Assembly: GCF_900102625.1 (NCBI RefSeq)
Contig: NZ_FMZC01000022.1
Location: 1 to 62,721, forward strand
Length of the DNA: 62,721 bases
Direction of reading: 5' to 3'
Source: Paracidovorax valerianellae
Lineage (GTDB): Bacteria > Pseudomonadota > Gammaproteobacteria > Burkholderiales > Burkholderiaceae_C
A program made the translations under genes and the position numbers. This document shows positions 19,183 through 27,898 of this stretch, piece by piece (position 1 is the first letter of the stretch; each line of letters begins with the position of its first letter). The notes beneath the pieces are model-generated. The model worked only from the letters and a program-made list of their open reading frames with translations. It made no database searches and was not told where the DNA came from.

Positions 19183-20475
19183 CTACATCTGAGACGGCAG
19201 CCAAAGCACGATGCCAGGGAACACGTACAGCACCAGCACGGCCGCCATCAGCACGAAGAACATCGGTGCTGCTGCCCGCGCAATCCAGCCGATGTCGCGC
19301 TTGGTCAGCCCCTGTATCACGAACAGGTTCAGCCCGACGGGCGGCGTGATTTGCGCCATCTCGACCACCAGCACGATGAAGATGCCGAACCAGATCAGGT
19401 CGTAGCCCGCGGCCTCGACCGTGGGCAGCAACACGGCAATGGTCAACACCACCATGGAGATGCCGTCCAGAAAACACCCCAGCACGATGAAGAACACCGT
19501 CAACATCATCAGCAGCGCAAAGGGCGACAGGTTTAAAGACCCAATCCACTCGGCCAGGTGGCGCGGCAAGCCGATGAAACCCATGGCCAGCGTCAAGAAG
19601 GACGCGCCCGCCAGAATCAGACCGATCATGCAGTACACGCGGCAGGCACTGATCAGGCCTTCCTTGAACTTCTGCCAGCTCAAAGACCGCTCCCACGCGG
19701 CCAGCCCCAGCGCGCCGGCCACGCCCAGCGCCGCCGCTTCAGTGGCCGTGGCAACACCGCTGTAAATGCCGCCCAGCACCAGGCCGATCAGAATCACCGC
19801 CGGAATCAGGTGGCGCGACTCGTACACCTTTTGCATGAAGGTCAAGCTCATGTCCGACGCAGGCACCTGATCGCGATGGAACATTGCCCAAATGGCGATG
19901 TAGCCCATGAAGAGCCCCGCCAGCATCAGCCCCGGCAGCACGCCTGCCAAAAAGAGCTTGGCGATGGACACGTTGGCCGCAACCCCATAGACGATCATGA
20001 TGATCGACGGCGGGATCAGCAGCCCCAGCGTAGAGGCGCCCGCCAGGGTACCCACCGCCATGGCATCGGGGTAGCCGCGCTTTTGCAGCTCGGGCAAGGT
20101 CATCTTGCCGATGGTGGCGCAGGTGGCAGCCGATGACCCCGAGATGGCGGCAAAGATGGTGCAGCCCACCACGTTGGTGTGCAGCAGCCGGCCAGGCAGT
20201 TTGTCCACCCAGGGCGCCAGGCCCTTGAACATGCTGTCCGACAGTTTGCTGCGAAAGAGAATTTCGCCCATCCACAGAAACAGCGGCAAAGCGGTCAGGG
20301 TCCAGGCAGAGGTAGCCCCCCAGATGGTCAGCATCATGCTGTCACCCGCCGGGCGGCTGGTGAACAGCTCCATGCCCGCGAGACCCACCGCCAACAAACC
20401 CAGACCAATCCACATCCCTGCGCCGAGCACGGCCAGCAGGGCCACGATCAACACCGCGGCAATCATCATGTCCAT
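19183..20475 (-). CDS. TRAP transporter large membrane subunit (DctM-like)
   Basis: 430 aa, ~12 hydrophobic helices. DctM hallmarks: FAAISGSSAATCATIGKMTLPELQKRGY, GLLIPPSIIMIVYGV, and MAQITPPVGLNLFVIQGL near the C-terminus. Start at ATG 20475, 5 nt after GAGGAAG. It forms the Na+-driven translocation channel with the small subunit upstream (14 nt gap). Confidence 0.95.
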   Translation of the reverse strand: MDMMIAAVLIVALLAVLGAGMWIGLGLLAVGLAGMELFTSRPAGDSMMLTIWGATSAWTLTALPLFLWMGEILFRSKLSDSMFKGLAPWVDKLPGRLLHTNVVGCTIFAAISGSSAATCATIGKMTLPELQKRGYPDAMAVGTLAGASTLGLLIPPSIIMIVYGVAANVSIAKLFLAGVLPGLMLAGLFMGYIAIWAMFHRDQVPASDMSLTFMQKVYESRHLIPAVILIGLVLGGIYSGVATATEAAALGVAGALGLAAWERSLSWQKFKEGLISACRVYCMIGLILAGASFLTLAMGFIGLPRHLAEWIGSLNLSPFALLMMLTVFFIVLGCFLDGISMVVLTIAVLLPTVEAAGYDLIWFGIFIVLVVEMAQITPPVGLNLFVIQGLTKRDIGWIARAAAPMFFVLMAAVLVLYVFPGIVLWLPSQM

Positions 20476-20489
20476 GATGTCTTCCTCAA

Positions 20490-20999
20490 TTACTCGGCCA
20501 CCGAACCGGGGCCAGCGATGAACCATTCACGACCGCGCAGGCGCGCCACGATCGCATCCAAAAAGGCCAGTGCAAACGCAATGCAGCCAATGGCCATGCA
20601 CAACTGCGGAATCCACAGCGGTGTGGCGTCGGCAGAGGGCGAGACGTCGTGGGTGATGTATGACAGCCAGACGCTGCGCACGGCATACCAGGCCAGGTAG
20701 CCGGTCAGGGCCTGCGCCGCAATCAGCGCACCCCACTCAAAGACCGAGCGCATGCGCGGGCCCATGCGGTCGAGCAGCAGCGTGACGCGGATGTGGTCCC
20801 CCTGCATGAGCGTGGTGGGCAAAGCGAAAAACAAGGCCGCCGCAATGGCATAGCCGGCGTAGGCATCCAAGCCCGGAATGTCGATGAAAGTGACTTGGCG
20901 GGCCAAAATGCCCAAACAAACAATGACGAAGACCGCCACCATGGACACACAAGCGAGTCCGATGAGCAGGCGATACAGATGACGGACGAGTTGGCCCAT
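20490..20999 (-). CDS. TRAP transporter small membrane subunit (DctQ-like)
   Basis: 169 aa, four TM helices, with the DctQ pattern ILARQVTF...PGLDAYAGYAIAAALFFALPTTLMQGDHIRVTLLLDRM. ATG 20999 (MGQLVRHLY) is preferred over an upstream in-frame start because AGGATT precedes it and the first TM follows at the usual distance. It pairs with the DctM subunit. Confidence 0.93.
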   Translation of the reverse strand: MGQLVRHLYRLLIGLACVSMVAVFVIVCLGILARQVTFIDIPGLDAYAGYAIAAALFFALPTTLMQGDHIRVTLLLDRMGPRMRSVFEWGALIAAQALTGYLAWYAVRSVWLSYITHDVSPSADATPLWIPQLCMAIGCIAFALAFLDAIVARLRGREWFIAGPGSVAE

Positions 21000-21119
21000 G
21001 GCGGAATCCTGGCGTACGCGGTGCGTTAAAAAAAGAAGAGCGAGGGAGCGGCCCACGGCGCAGCGGTTTCGCCGTGGGACCGGGCGACCGAGGGCCACAG
21101 GCCCCCGATGCGCGCGGAA

Positions 21120-22082
21120 TCAACGCTTGCGGTATGCGTCCACGATGGCCTTGCCGTCTGCACCGGCTGCCTTCACCCACTCATCGGTCATCGTGCTCCC
21201 GATCGTGGCGAACTCAGCTTTCAATGCAGCCGATGGCTCGGCAATCTCCATCCCCTTGGAGGCCATCTCTTTGAGGTACGCCTTATCCAGGCGCTCGCTG
21301 GTTTCCCAGCCGCGCTTTTCTGCAGCGGCGGCGGCTTTCAAGACCGCTTCCTGCGTGGCCTTGTCCAAGCTGTCGAAAGCCTTCTGGTTCACCACCGTGG
21401 CATTGCGAGGCAACCAGGCATTGACCGTGTAGAAGTACTTGACCTGCTCGTACAGCTTGCTTTCCACACCACTCGCAGACGACGTGAGGAAATTGTTGAC
21501 CGTGTTCGTGGCCAATGCCTGGCCCAACTCAGACAGCTGGATCGTGACGGGTTGCGCCTTGAGCAACTGGGCAATGCGGGTCGAGGCGGGGTTGTACGCG
21601 CGCATCTTGGTACCGACAAAGTCTGCCGGTGCCTGAATGGGCTTGTTTGAATACAGCGACTGACCGGGCCACGCTACGCTGAACAGCAGCTTCATGCCCT
21701 GGGAAGCCAACAGCTTTTCCTGGGCAGGCTTTGCTGCCTGGTACAGGCGCCAGGAGTCGGCATACGAGGTTGCCAGAAAGGGCACCGAGTCCACGCCATA
21801 CAGCGGATTTTCATTGGCGGCACCCGACAAGATGAACTCTGCCGACGGTACCTGGCCGGTTTGCACAGCTCGCTTGATCTCATTGGCCTTGTACAGCGAG
21901 CCACCGGGGTGCAGCGTGATCTTCAGCTTGCCACCGGTCATCTCATCGACTTCTTTGGCGAACTGCTGGTTGTTCTGCGTCTGGAAAGTGTTTGCGGCAT
22001 ACCCGGTAGGCAGATCCCATTTCACTTGTGCATGGGCGACTCCGGCAACGACGAGAGCAAGCAACAAAAGGCTGCGTTTCAT
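21120..22082 (-). CDS. TRAP transporter substrate-binding protein (DctP-like)
   Basis: 320 aa with a Sec signal peptide (MKRSLLLLALVVAGVAHA|Q). DctP-family pattern: FAKEVDEMTGGKLKITLHPGGSLYKANEIKRAVQTGQV, and the conserved Arg in FVGTKMRAYNPASTRIAQ that usually clamps a substrate carboxylate. Start ATG 22082 follows GGAGT. First gene of the TRAP operon, divergent from GntR copy 2. The substrate is not known; the shared operator with the pxp operon suggests 5-oxoproline or a close relative. Confidence 0.93.
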   Translation of the reverse strand: MKRSLLLLALVVAGVAHAQVKWDLPTGYAANTFQTQNNQQFAKEVDEMTGGKLKITLHPGGSLYKANEIKRAVQTGQVPSAEFILSGAANENPLYGVDSVPFLATSYADSWRLYQAAKPAQEKLLASQGMKLLFSVAWPGQSLYSNKPIQAPADFVGTKMRAYNPASTRIAQLLKAQPVTIQLSELGQALATNTVNNFLTSSASGVESKLYEQVKYFYTVNAWLPRNATVVNQKAFDSLDKATQEAVLKAAAAAEKRGWETSERLDKAYLKEMASKGMEIAEPSAALKAEFATIGSTMTDEWVKAAGADGKAIVDAYRKR

Positions 22083-22428
22083 GAAAATGACTCCTAAAAA
22101 AACTCACAAAAACCAGGGGTGGGTACGTCAGCGCAAGCCCGACATCTCCGAGACAACATCGAACCGAGCTTTCAAGCCAGAGCTCCAACTTATGCCTGAG
22201 CCAAGGCAATCCAGTTAAGCAGAATGCATGCCATCGTTCTTCAATCCTGAAATGATCGCCACCCCAAAGAAATTACATTGTTGAACAATAAATACGCCTA
22301 ATGCGACTGGTAGTTACCCTCGGCAAGCGCTATCTCAGTGCGTTTTTTGCGCCAGTGCGGTGCGCGGGCCTGCACTGCACAAGGCCACAGATACACTTCA
22401 GCAGCCCACCGCGCCCACCTACGCACCC
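22083..22428. promoter_or_regulatory. Divergent control region of the TRAP operon and gntR copy 2
   Basis: 346 bp with no gene seen. It holds the palindrome at 22277-22289 in an A/T-rich patch and should carry both promoters. Confidence 0.6.
22277..22289. promoter_or_regulatory. Predicted GntR operator ATTGTTGAACAAT
   Basis: A perfect 13-bp palindrome (ATTGTT-G-AACAAT) that contains the 12-mer found in the other divergent region at 16266-16277. It is placed about 140 nt upstream of gntR copy 2 and 195 nt upstream of the TRAP operon. Confidence 0.7.
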
Positions 22429-23106
22429 ATGACCTGCCCGCCCGACGCTCCGCTCAGCCTCTCCGACCGCATCGCTGAACAGATGCGGCAGAAGATCGTG
22501 CAAGGGGAATTCGCGCCGGGGCAGCGGCTGTCAGAGGCGGCGCTGAGCGAACACCTCCAGATTTCTCGCAATACGCTGCGAGAGGTGTTTCGCCTGCTGA
22601 CCAAGGAGGGTCTGCTGCAGCACGAGCCCAACCGCGGCGTGGCGGTGGCGGTGCCCGGCATTGCGTCGATCATCGACATCTACCGGGTGCGCCGGCTCAT
22701 CGAATGCCAGGCCCTCGCCCAGGCTTACCCTCGGCATCCGGCCAAGAAGCACCTGCGCCAGGCCGTCGACACGGCGCTGCGCTGCCGCGAGGCCGGCGAC
22801 TGGCAGGGCGTTGGCACGGCCAACATGGAGTTCCACATGGCCATCGTCGAGCTGGCCGACAGCGAACGGCTCAACGTGATGTTCTCGCACATCCTGGCCG
22901 AACTGCGCCTGGCCTTCGGCCTGCTGAACGACCTGGAGTTCCTGCATGCCCCCTATCTGGACATGAACGTGAAGATCGTCGAGCTGTTCGAGGCCGGCAA
23001 GCTGCCCGAAGCCTCCTCCGAACTGCACGAATACCTGGTGCATTCCGAACGCATCCTGCTGGGCGTGTACGCGCGCCGGCTCTCGGATGCCGGCCAGTTG
23101 CGGTAG
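22429..23106 (+). CDS. GntR-family regulator, FCD subfamily (copy 2)
   Basis: 225 aa. Same architecture as copy 1: winged helix with PGQRLSEAALSEHLQISRNTLREVFRLLTKEGL and FCD domain with FHMAIVELADSERLNVMF. The two proteins differ mainly in the first ~12 residues and at scattered positions, and are nearly identical across the recognition helix, so they should bind the same operator. ATG 22429 (MTCPPDAP) was chosen by alignment with copy 1. Divergent from the TRAP operon. Confidence 0.92.
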   Translation: MTCPPDAPLSLSDRIAEQMRQKIVQGEFAPGQRLSEAALSEHLQISRNTLREVFRLLTKEGLLQHEPNRGVAVAVPGIASIIDIYRVRRLIECQALAQAYPRHPAKKHLRQAVDTALRCREAGDWQGVGTANMEFHMAIVELADSERLNVMFSHILAELRLAFGLLNDLEFLHAPYLDMNVKIVELFEAGKLPEASSELHEYLVHSERILLGVYARRLSDAGQLR

Positions 23107-23160
23107 GCGCAGCGGCGAAGCCCCCTTACCATCCACCGACCCCTTTCGCCCCACTACACC

Positions 23161-23850
23161 ATGACCTCCACCGCAACCTCCGTCATCTACGGCACAGAAG
23201 ACCTGCTGATCAGCCTCTGCAACTCGGTGACCCGCGTGCTCAGCGTGGCCACGCAGAGCCCCATCCACTACTCCGGCATGGTGCAGCGCATCACCAAGAC
23301 CTGCCTGCGCCCGGACATCGGCTGCTTCGTGCTGTTCGACGGAGGGTTCTCGGGCCTGGTGATCATCAATTTCTCGAAAGAAGCGGCGATGGAGCTCTAC
23401 CAGAGCTACCTGCTGAGCATGGGCATGTCCAAGGACGACCTGGCCAGCTCCTACACCTCGGACGAGGTGTCCAACGTGATGGGCGAGCTGATGAACCAGG
23501 TGGTGGGCGACTTCACCGGCAAGGTGCGCCGCGAGCTGCAGACCCACATCACGCAGAACCAGCCCAAGATGCTGGCGCTGAACAAGCAGGTGATGCTGAG
23601 CGTGGATGCCAACCTGGACAAGCCCGAGGCACGCCGCGTGACCTTCTACACGGCCAGCAACCACATCTTCTATCTGGAGCTGGCGATCGACCGCACCGAG
23701 TTCATCAAGCTCGTCGATTTCGAGCCGCAGGAAGCCCCCGATCCCGACGCGCTCATCGCCCAGGCCGGCCAGGCGCAGCCCGCGGCCCCGGTGCCGGCGG
23801 GTGCATCGTCCAGCGACACCGACGACCTGCTGAAGTCGCTCGGCATGTGA
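23161..23850 (+). CDS. DUF3334 family protein
   Basis: 229 aa. Conserved blocks: YSGMVQRITKTCLRPDIGCFVLFDGGFSGLVIINF, ELMNQVVGDFTGKVRRELQTHITQNQPKML, and RRVTFYTASNHIFYLELAIDRTEF. These match DUF3334. The GELMNQVVGDFTGK segment resembles CheC/CheX-type phosphatase signatures, so a chemotaxis or signalling role is possible but unproven. The C-terminus is a Pro/Ala linker and DDLLKSLGM tail. Stands alone, 54 nt after GntR copy 2. Confidence 0.85.
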   Translation: MTSTATSVIYGTEDLLISLCNSVTRVLSVATQSPIHYSGMVQRITKTCLRPDIGCFVLFDGGFSGLVIINFSKEAAMELYQSYLLSMGMSKDDLASSYTSDEVSNVMGELMNQVVGDFTGKVRRELQTHITQNQPKMLALNKQVMLSVDANLDKPEARRVTFYTASNHIFYLELAIDRTEFIKLVDFEPQEAPDPDALIAQAGQAQPAAPVPAGASSSDTDDLLKSLGM

Positions 23851-23903
23851 CGCGTGACGCGGGCCGATTCCAGGCGCCTCGGCGCCCGGAATTCCCGCCC
23901 TCT

Positions 23904-23971
23904 CGATAGCTATTAAATTAATAGCACACCTCCCTAGTGCTGATTGCGCTGGAGGCCTTTTTGGCTTGAAT
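23904..23971. repeat. Dispersed repeat copy, inverted orientation
   Basis: The reverse complement reads GCC-AAAAA-GGCCTCCAGCGC-AATCAGCACTAGGGAGG..GCTATTAATTTAATAGC, matching the copies at 12068 and 46126. The left half adds a small AT-rich palindrome (GCTATTAAATTAATAGC). It lies in the gap between the DUF3334 gene and kup. Confidence 0.8.
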
Positions 23972-24077
23972 GCCTTGAAACACTGCGCGCCGGAGCCACC
24001 CGGTTCGCGCCGCCGGCCTCCACGGCGCCCGCAGCCGGCGCACAATGCGCCGACCTCCACTGCCGCCGCATCCTGCA

Positions 24078-25991
24078 ATGACCTCCACTCCGGTGCCCGG
24101 GCACGCGCCCGCTGCCCAGGGCTTCACCGCCAAATCCGCCCTGATGATCGCCGCACTGGGGGTCGTGTTCGGCGACATCGGCACCTCGCCCCTCTACGCC
24201 TTCAAGGAATGCCTGAATCCCGAGCACGGCGTGGCGCTGGACCGCGCTGCCGTGCTGGGCCTGCTGTCGCTGGTGCTGTGGGGGCTGATGCTGGTCGTCA
24301 CCCTCAAGTACGTGGTGTTCGTGCTGCGCGCCGACCATGACGGCGAAGGCGGCATCCTGGCGCTGCAGGGCCTGGCCGCGCAGGCGCTGGAACGCGGCGG
24401 CGCCCATCCCTGGGCCTGGAAGGCCATCGCCGGGCTGGGCCTGGTCGGCGCGGCCATGTTCTATGGCGACAGCCTGATCACGCCGGCCATCTCGGTGCTG
24501 TCGGCGGTCGAGGGGCTGGAGATCGCCACGCCGGTCTTCAAGCCCTATGTGGTGCCGATCACGCTGCTGGTGCTGATCGGCCTGTTCCTCGTACAGCGCA
24601 AAGGCACCGCTTCGGTCGGCCGCGTGTTCGGGCCGGTGATGGTGCTGTGGTTCGGCGTGCTGGCGGTGTCCGGCATCCATCAGATCGCACAGAACCCGCA
24701 CGTGCTGGAGGCGATCGATCCGCGCTGGGCCATTCAGTTTCTGGGCACGCACCCGGCGCAGTCGCTGGCGGTGCTGGGCGCGGTGTTTCTCGCGTTCACC
24801 GGAGGCGAAGCGCTGTATGCCGACATGGGGCACTTCGGCGCCGCGCCCATCCGGCTGGCCTGGCTGTTCATCGCGCTGCCCGCGCTGGTGCTGAACTATT
24901 TCGGCCAGGGCGCGCTGGTGTTGGCCGACCCTGCGGCCATCGACAACCCGTTCTTCCGGCTGTTTCCCACCTGGGCCACCGTGCCCGTGGTGGTGCTGGC
25001 GGCCTGCGCCACGGTCATCGCCTCGCAGGCCGTGATCTCGGGCGCGTTCTCCATGACGGCCCACGCCATCCGCATGGGCTACCTGCCGCGCATGCGCATC
25101 GTGCAGACCTCGGGCTCGGCCATCGGGCAGATCTACCTGCCCACGATGAACTGGCTGCTGATGGCCGGCGTGCTGCTGCTGGTGCTGGCGTTCCGCAGCT
25201 CGAGCGCGCTGTCGGCCGCCTACGGCATCGCGGTGTCGCTCACCATGCTCACCACCACCTTGCTGGCTGGCGTGGTCGCGTTGCGCCTGTGGCGCTGGAA
25301 CCCGCTGGCCGTGGGCCTGGGGGTCGGGTTGTTCGCGCTGGTGGACATCACGTTCATCGTCGCCAACACGCTGAAGATCGCCGAAGGCGGTTGGCTCACC
25401 CTCGCGGTGGCGGCGGTCGTCATGTTCATCTTCACCACCTGGGCCAAGGGCCGGCGCGTGGCCGAGCACGCTGCGGCGCAGGAGCGCATGCCGCTCGTTC
25501 CGTTCATCGAAGCGCTGGCGGCCGGCATGCCGCACCGCGTGCGCGGCACGGCGGTGTTCATGACCGCCGATGCCGACAGCGTGCCGCACGCGCTGCTGCA
25601 CAACCTCAAGCACAACCAGGTGCTGCACGAACGGGTGGTGGTGCTGGCCGTGCGCACCCGCCCGGTGCCCCGCGTGCCGCCGGCCGAGCGCCTGCAGGCC
25701 CACGAACTGGGCCACGGCTTCTGGTGCGTGACTTCGAACCACGGCTTCATGGAGCCGCCCGACGTGCCCGAAACCCTGCGCCTGCTGGCCTATCAGAAGG
25801 GCCTGCACATCGAAACCATGTCCACCTCGTACTTCACCTCGCGCGCCTCGCTGGGCAGTGGCCGGCTCGACGGACTGAGCGCGCTGCGCAAGGCCGTGTT
25901 CGGCTCGCTGCAGCGCAACGCGGCGCGGGCGTCGGACTATTTCAGGCTGCCGGACAACCGCCTGATCGAGATCGGCCGCCGTGCGAGTTGA
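24078..25991 (+). CDS. kup: Low-affinity potassium transporter Kup
   Basis: 637 aa, ~12 TM helices over residues 15-440 and a cytosolic C-terminal domain. Family motifs: ALGVVFGDIGTSPLYAFKE at the first helix, GEGGILALQ, YGDSLITPAISVLSAVEGL, FTGGEALYADMGHFG, and the ending DYFRLPDNRLIEIG. It imports K+ with protons across the inner membrane. Start at ATG 24078; an in-frame upstream ATG (24045) would add 11 Arg/Pro-rich residues. Confidence 0.95.
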   Translation: MTSTPVPGHAPAAQGFTAKSALMIAALGVVFGDIGTSPLYAFKECLNPEHGVALDRAAVLGLLSLVLWGLMLVVTLKYVVFVLRADHDGEGGILALQGLAAQALERGGAHPWAWKAIAGLGLVGAAMFYGDSLITPAISVLSAVEGLEIATPVFKPYVVPITLLVLIGLFLVQRKGTASVGRVFGPVMVLWFGVLAVSGIHQIAQNPHVLEAIDPRWAIQFLGTHPAQSLAVLGAVFLAFTGGEALYADMGHFGAAPIRLAWLFIALPALVLNYFGQGALVLADPAAIDNPFFRLFPTWATVPVVVLAACATVIASQAVISGAFSMTAHAIRMGYLPRMRIVQTSGSAIGQIYLPTMNWLLMAGVLLLVLAFRSSSALSAAYGIAVSLTMLTTTLLAGVVALRLWRWNPLAVGLGVGLFALVDITFIVANTLKIAEGGWLTLAVAAVVMFIFTTWAKGRRVAEHAAAQERMPLVPFIEALAAGMPHRVRGTAVFMTADADSVPHALLHNLKHNQVLHERVVVLAVRTRPVPRVPPAERLQAHELGHGFWCVTSNHGFMEPPDVPETLRLLAYQKGLHIETMSTSYFTSRASLGSGRLDGLSALRKAVFGSLQRNAARASDYFRLPDNRLIEIGRRAS

Positions 25992-26799
25992 CCGCCCGGT
26001 GCCCGGCAGGGCGCGCCACGGGCGCTTTCCACGCAGCGCCGCCACCGCTGCCGCCCTGTGCGCGGTGGTTTTTTGCGCCAGCGCGCTCATGGCACCGCTG
26101 GCCCACGCCGCAGCGGATGCGAACGCGGACGCCGATGCGGACACGCCCCTGCCCTTCAAGCTGACCACCGGGCTTTATCACGTGGCCGGCGGCGGCCTGC
26201 CCGCGGGACCGGGGCTGGACGTGAACCTGCGCTACACCCGGGGCGACGACCATTGGTGGATCGGCGCGTTCCGCTCGCCGGCGCTCGATTTTTCGATGCC
26301 GCGCGCCGGCTGGGACCGCACCGTGGCCTTGGGCGACTGGCGCGTGCTGCCCTCGCTGCAGATCGCCTCGGGCGGCTTCGTCGGCGGCAGCGTGGCCGTG
26401 GAAACCGGCACCACCTGGGTCGTGGGCGCGGGCCTGGGGCGCACCAACCTGCGCAACTACGCCAACCTCAATTTCGACCCCAACGACGCGTACACCGTTT
26501 ACGGCAGCCACCGATGGAGCAGTGGCGACACGCTGGCGCTGCAACTGGTGCGCGACAACCGCCAGAACCCCGACCAGCAGAACGTGCACCTCGTCTGGCG
26601 CAGCCCACAGCCCGGAGGCGAGCGGCTGACGGTGGACCTGCTGGCCAAGCAGGGCACGGTGGATGGCCGCTTCCAGCGCCGCGCCGGCCTCTCGGTGGGC
26701 TACGACTGGGCCGAATGGTTCGTGCGCGCCGCCTGGGACCCGCTGGTGAACTTCACGCCGCAGAGCATGTGGCGGTTGTCCACCGGCGTGCGTTTCTGA
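25981..26799 (+). CDS. Exported beta-rich protein of unknown function
   Basis: 272 aa from GTG 25981, which overlaps the kup stop by 11 nt; a second GTG at 25999 is possible. A long signal peptide ends near LAHAAADA. The mature part is made of short amphipathic strands with aromatic girdles (VNLRYTRGDDHWWIGAFR; WVVGAGLGRTNLRNYANLNF; LHLVW-type repeats) and ends MWRLSTGVRF with a terminal Phe, the pattern of an outer-membrane barrel. No named family recognised. Coupled to kup by overlap. Confidence 0.7.
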   Translation: MRVDRPVPGRARHGRFPRSAATAAALCAVVFCASALMAPLAHAAADANADADADTPLPFKLTTGLYHVAGGGLPAGPGLDVNLRYTRGDDHWWIGAFRSPALDFSMPRAGWDRTVALGDWRVLPSLQIASGGFVGGSVAVETGTTWVVGAGLGRTNLRNYANLNFDPNDAYTVYGSHRWSSGDTLALQLVRDNRQNPDQQNVHLVWRSPQPGGERLTVDLLAKQGTVDGRFQRRAGLSVGYDWAEWFVRAAWDPLVNFTPQSMWRLSTGVRF

Positions 26800-26809
26800 G
26801 GCGGCCCGC

Positions 26810-27898
26810 TCAGCCCTCGAACTGCGGATGCGTCTGCCGGATACGCGCCATCGCGATGCCGGCGGCAGCGGTGCGCGTTTCCACGCCCAGCTTCACGTAC
26901 ACGCGCTCCAGGTGCTTTTTGACCGTGGCGGGGCTGGCGCCGAGGATGTCGCCGATGTCCCGGTTGGTCTTGCCTTTGACGAGCCAGTAGAGCACTTCGG
27001 CCTCGCGGGCGGTGAGCTTGAACGACAGGCCCATGGCTTCGATGACGGCTGCGTCGGACACTTCGCGCATCACGATCAGCCAGTCGCCGCCGCCCTCGCT
27101 GTCGCCGGTCTGCTGGTGCAGGCTGAACGACAGGCGCCGCGCGCCCTGCTCCACCACCAGGCGCGGCGGCTCTTGCTGCTGCGCCGCCAGATCGGCCACG
27201 TGGGGCAACTGCGCGCGCAGCCATTCGGTGACGGGTGCGGGCGCGAAGGCCGGCACAGGCACCGGCGCATCGCTGGCGGCGCCGGCTGCCGCGTCCACAC
27301 CACCGCCGCTGAAGTAGCCGTGCAGCAGCTCGCGCGCCAGCGCGGTCTGCCACATGAGGCGGCCGTCGCTCGCGCGCACGGTGATGCTGGCGTAGCCGAA
27401 GGCGTCGAGCGCGTTGCGCGCCTGGCCGGCCTGGCGCATTTCCTGCCGCGCGCGGCGCGCGCCCTGCAGGTGCACGTTCATGCGCGCGAGCACTTCCTTG
27501 GGCTTGATGGGCTTGGTCACGTAGTCCACGCCGCCGGCGTCCAGCGCGGCGACCAGGTACTCGGTCTCGGTGAGGCCCGTCATGAAGATGATGGGAATGT
27601 GCGCGGTGGCCGGCAGGGCCTTGAGCCGCCGCGCGACCTCGAAGCCGTCCATGCCCGGCATCATCGCGTCGAGCAGCACCACGTCGGGCAGCGCCTGCGC
27701 CGCGCGCGACAGCGCGGTTTCGCCGCCCGTGGCGACGAGCACGGTGTAGCCGGATTCATCCAGCGCGTCGTGCAGCACGGCCAGGTTGTCCGGCACATCG
27801 TCCACGATCAGCACCACGTCGGAGCGGGTGCGGTCGAGGGCGTGCGCGGCGGCATCGTGGGGCAGCGCAGCGGTGGGGAGCATGGCGTTCGCAATCAT
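26810..27898 (-). CDS. LuxR-type response regulator paired with the NCS1-like kinase
   Basis: 362 aa. Receiver domain ~25-145 (VVLIVDDVPDNLAVL, phosphoacceptor Asp near 77 in VVLLDAMMPGMDGFE, Lys in VDYVTKPIKPKEVL). A middle region ~165-290 resembles a PAS-type sensor. A C-terminal LuxR helix-turn-helix (~295-355) follows: LTAREAEVLYWLVKGKTNRDIGDILGASPATVKKHLERVYVKLGV. ATG 27898 overlaps the kinase stop by 4 nt. The natural target candidates are the urease genes transcribed divergently from the kinase. Confidence 0.93.
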   Translation of the reverse strand: MIANAMLPTAALPHDAAAHALDRTRSDVVLIVDDVPDNLAVLHDALDESGYTVLVATGGETALSRAAQALPDVVLLDAMMPGMDGFEVARRLKALPATAHIPIIFMTGLTETEYLVAALDAGGVDYVTKPIKPKEVLARMNVHLQGARRARQEMRQAGQARNALDAFGYASITVRASDGRLMWQTALARELLHGYFSGGGVDAAAGAASDAPVPVPAFAPAPVTEWLRAQLPHVADLAAQQQEPPRLVVEQGARRLSFSLHQQTGDSEGGGDWLIVMREVSDAAVIEAMGLSFKLTAREAEVLYWLVKGKTNRDIGDILGASPATVKKHLERVYVKLGVETRTAAAGIAMARIRQTHPQFEG

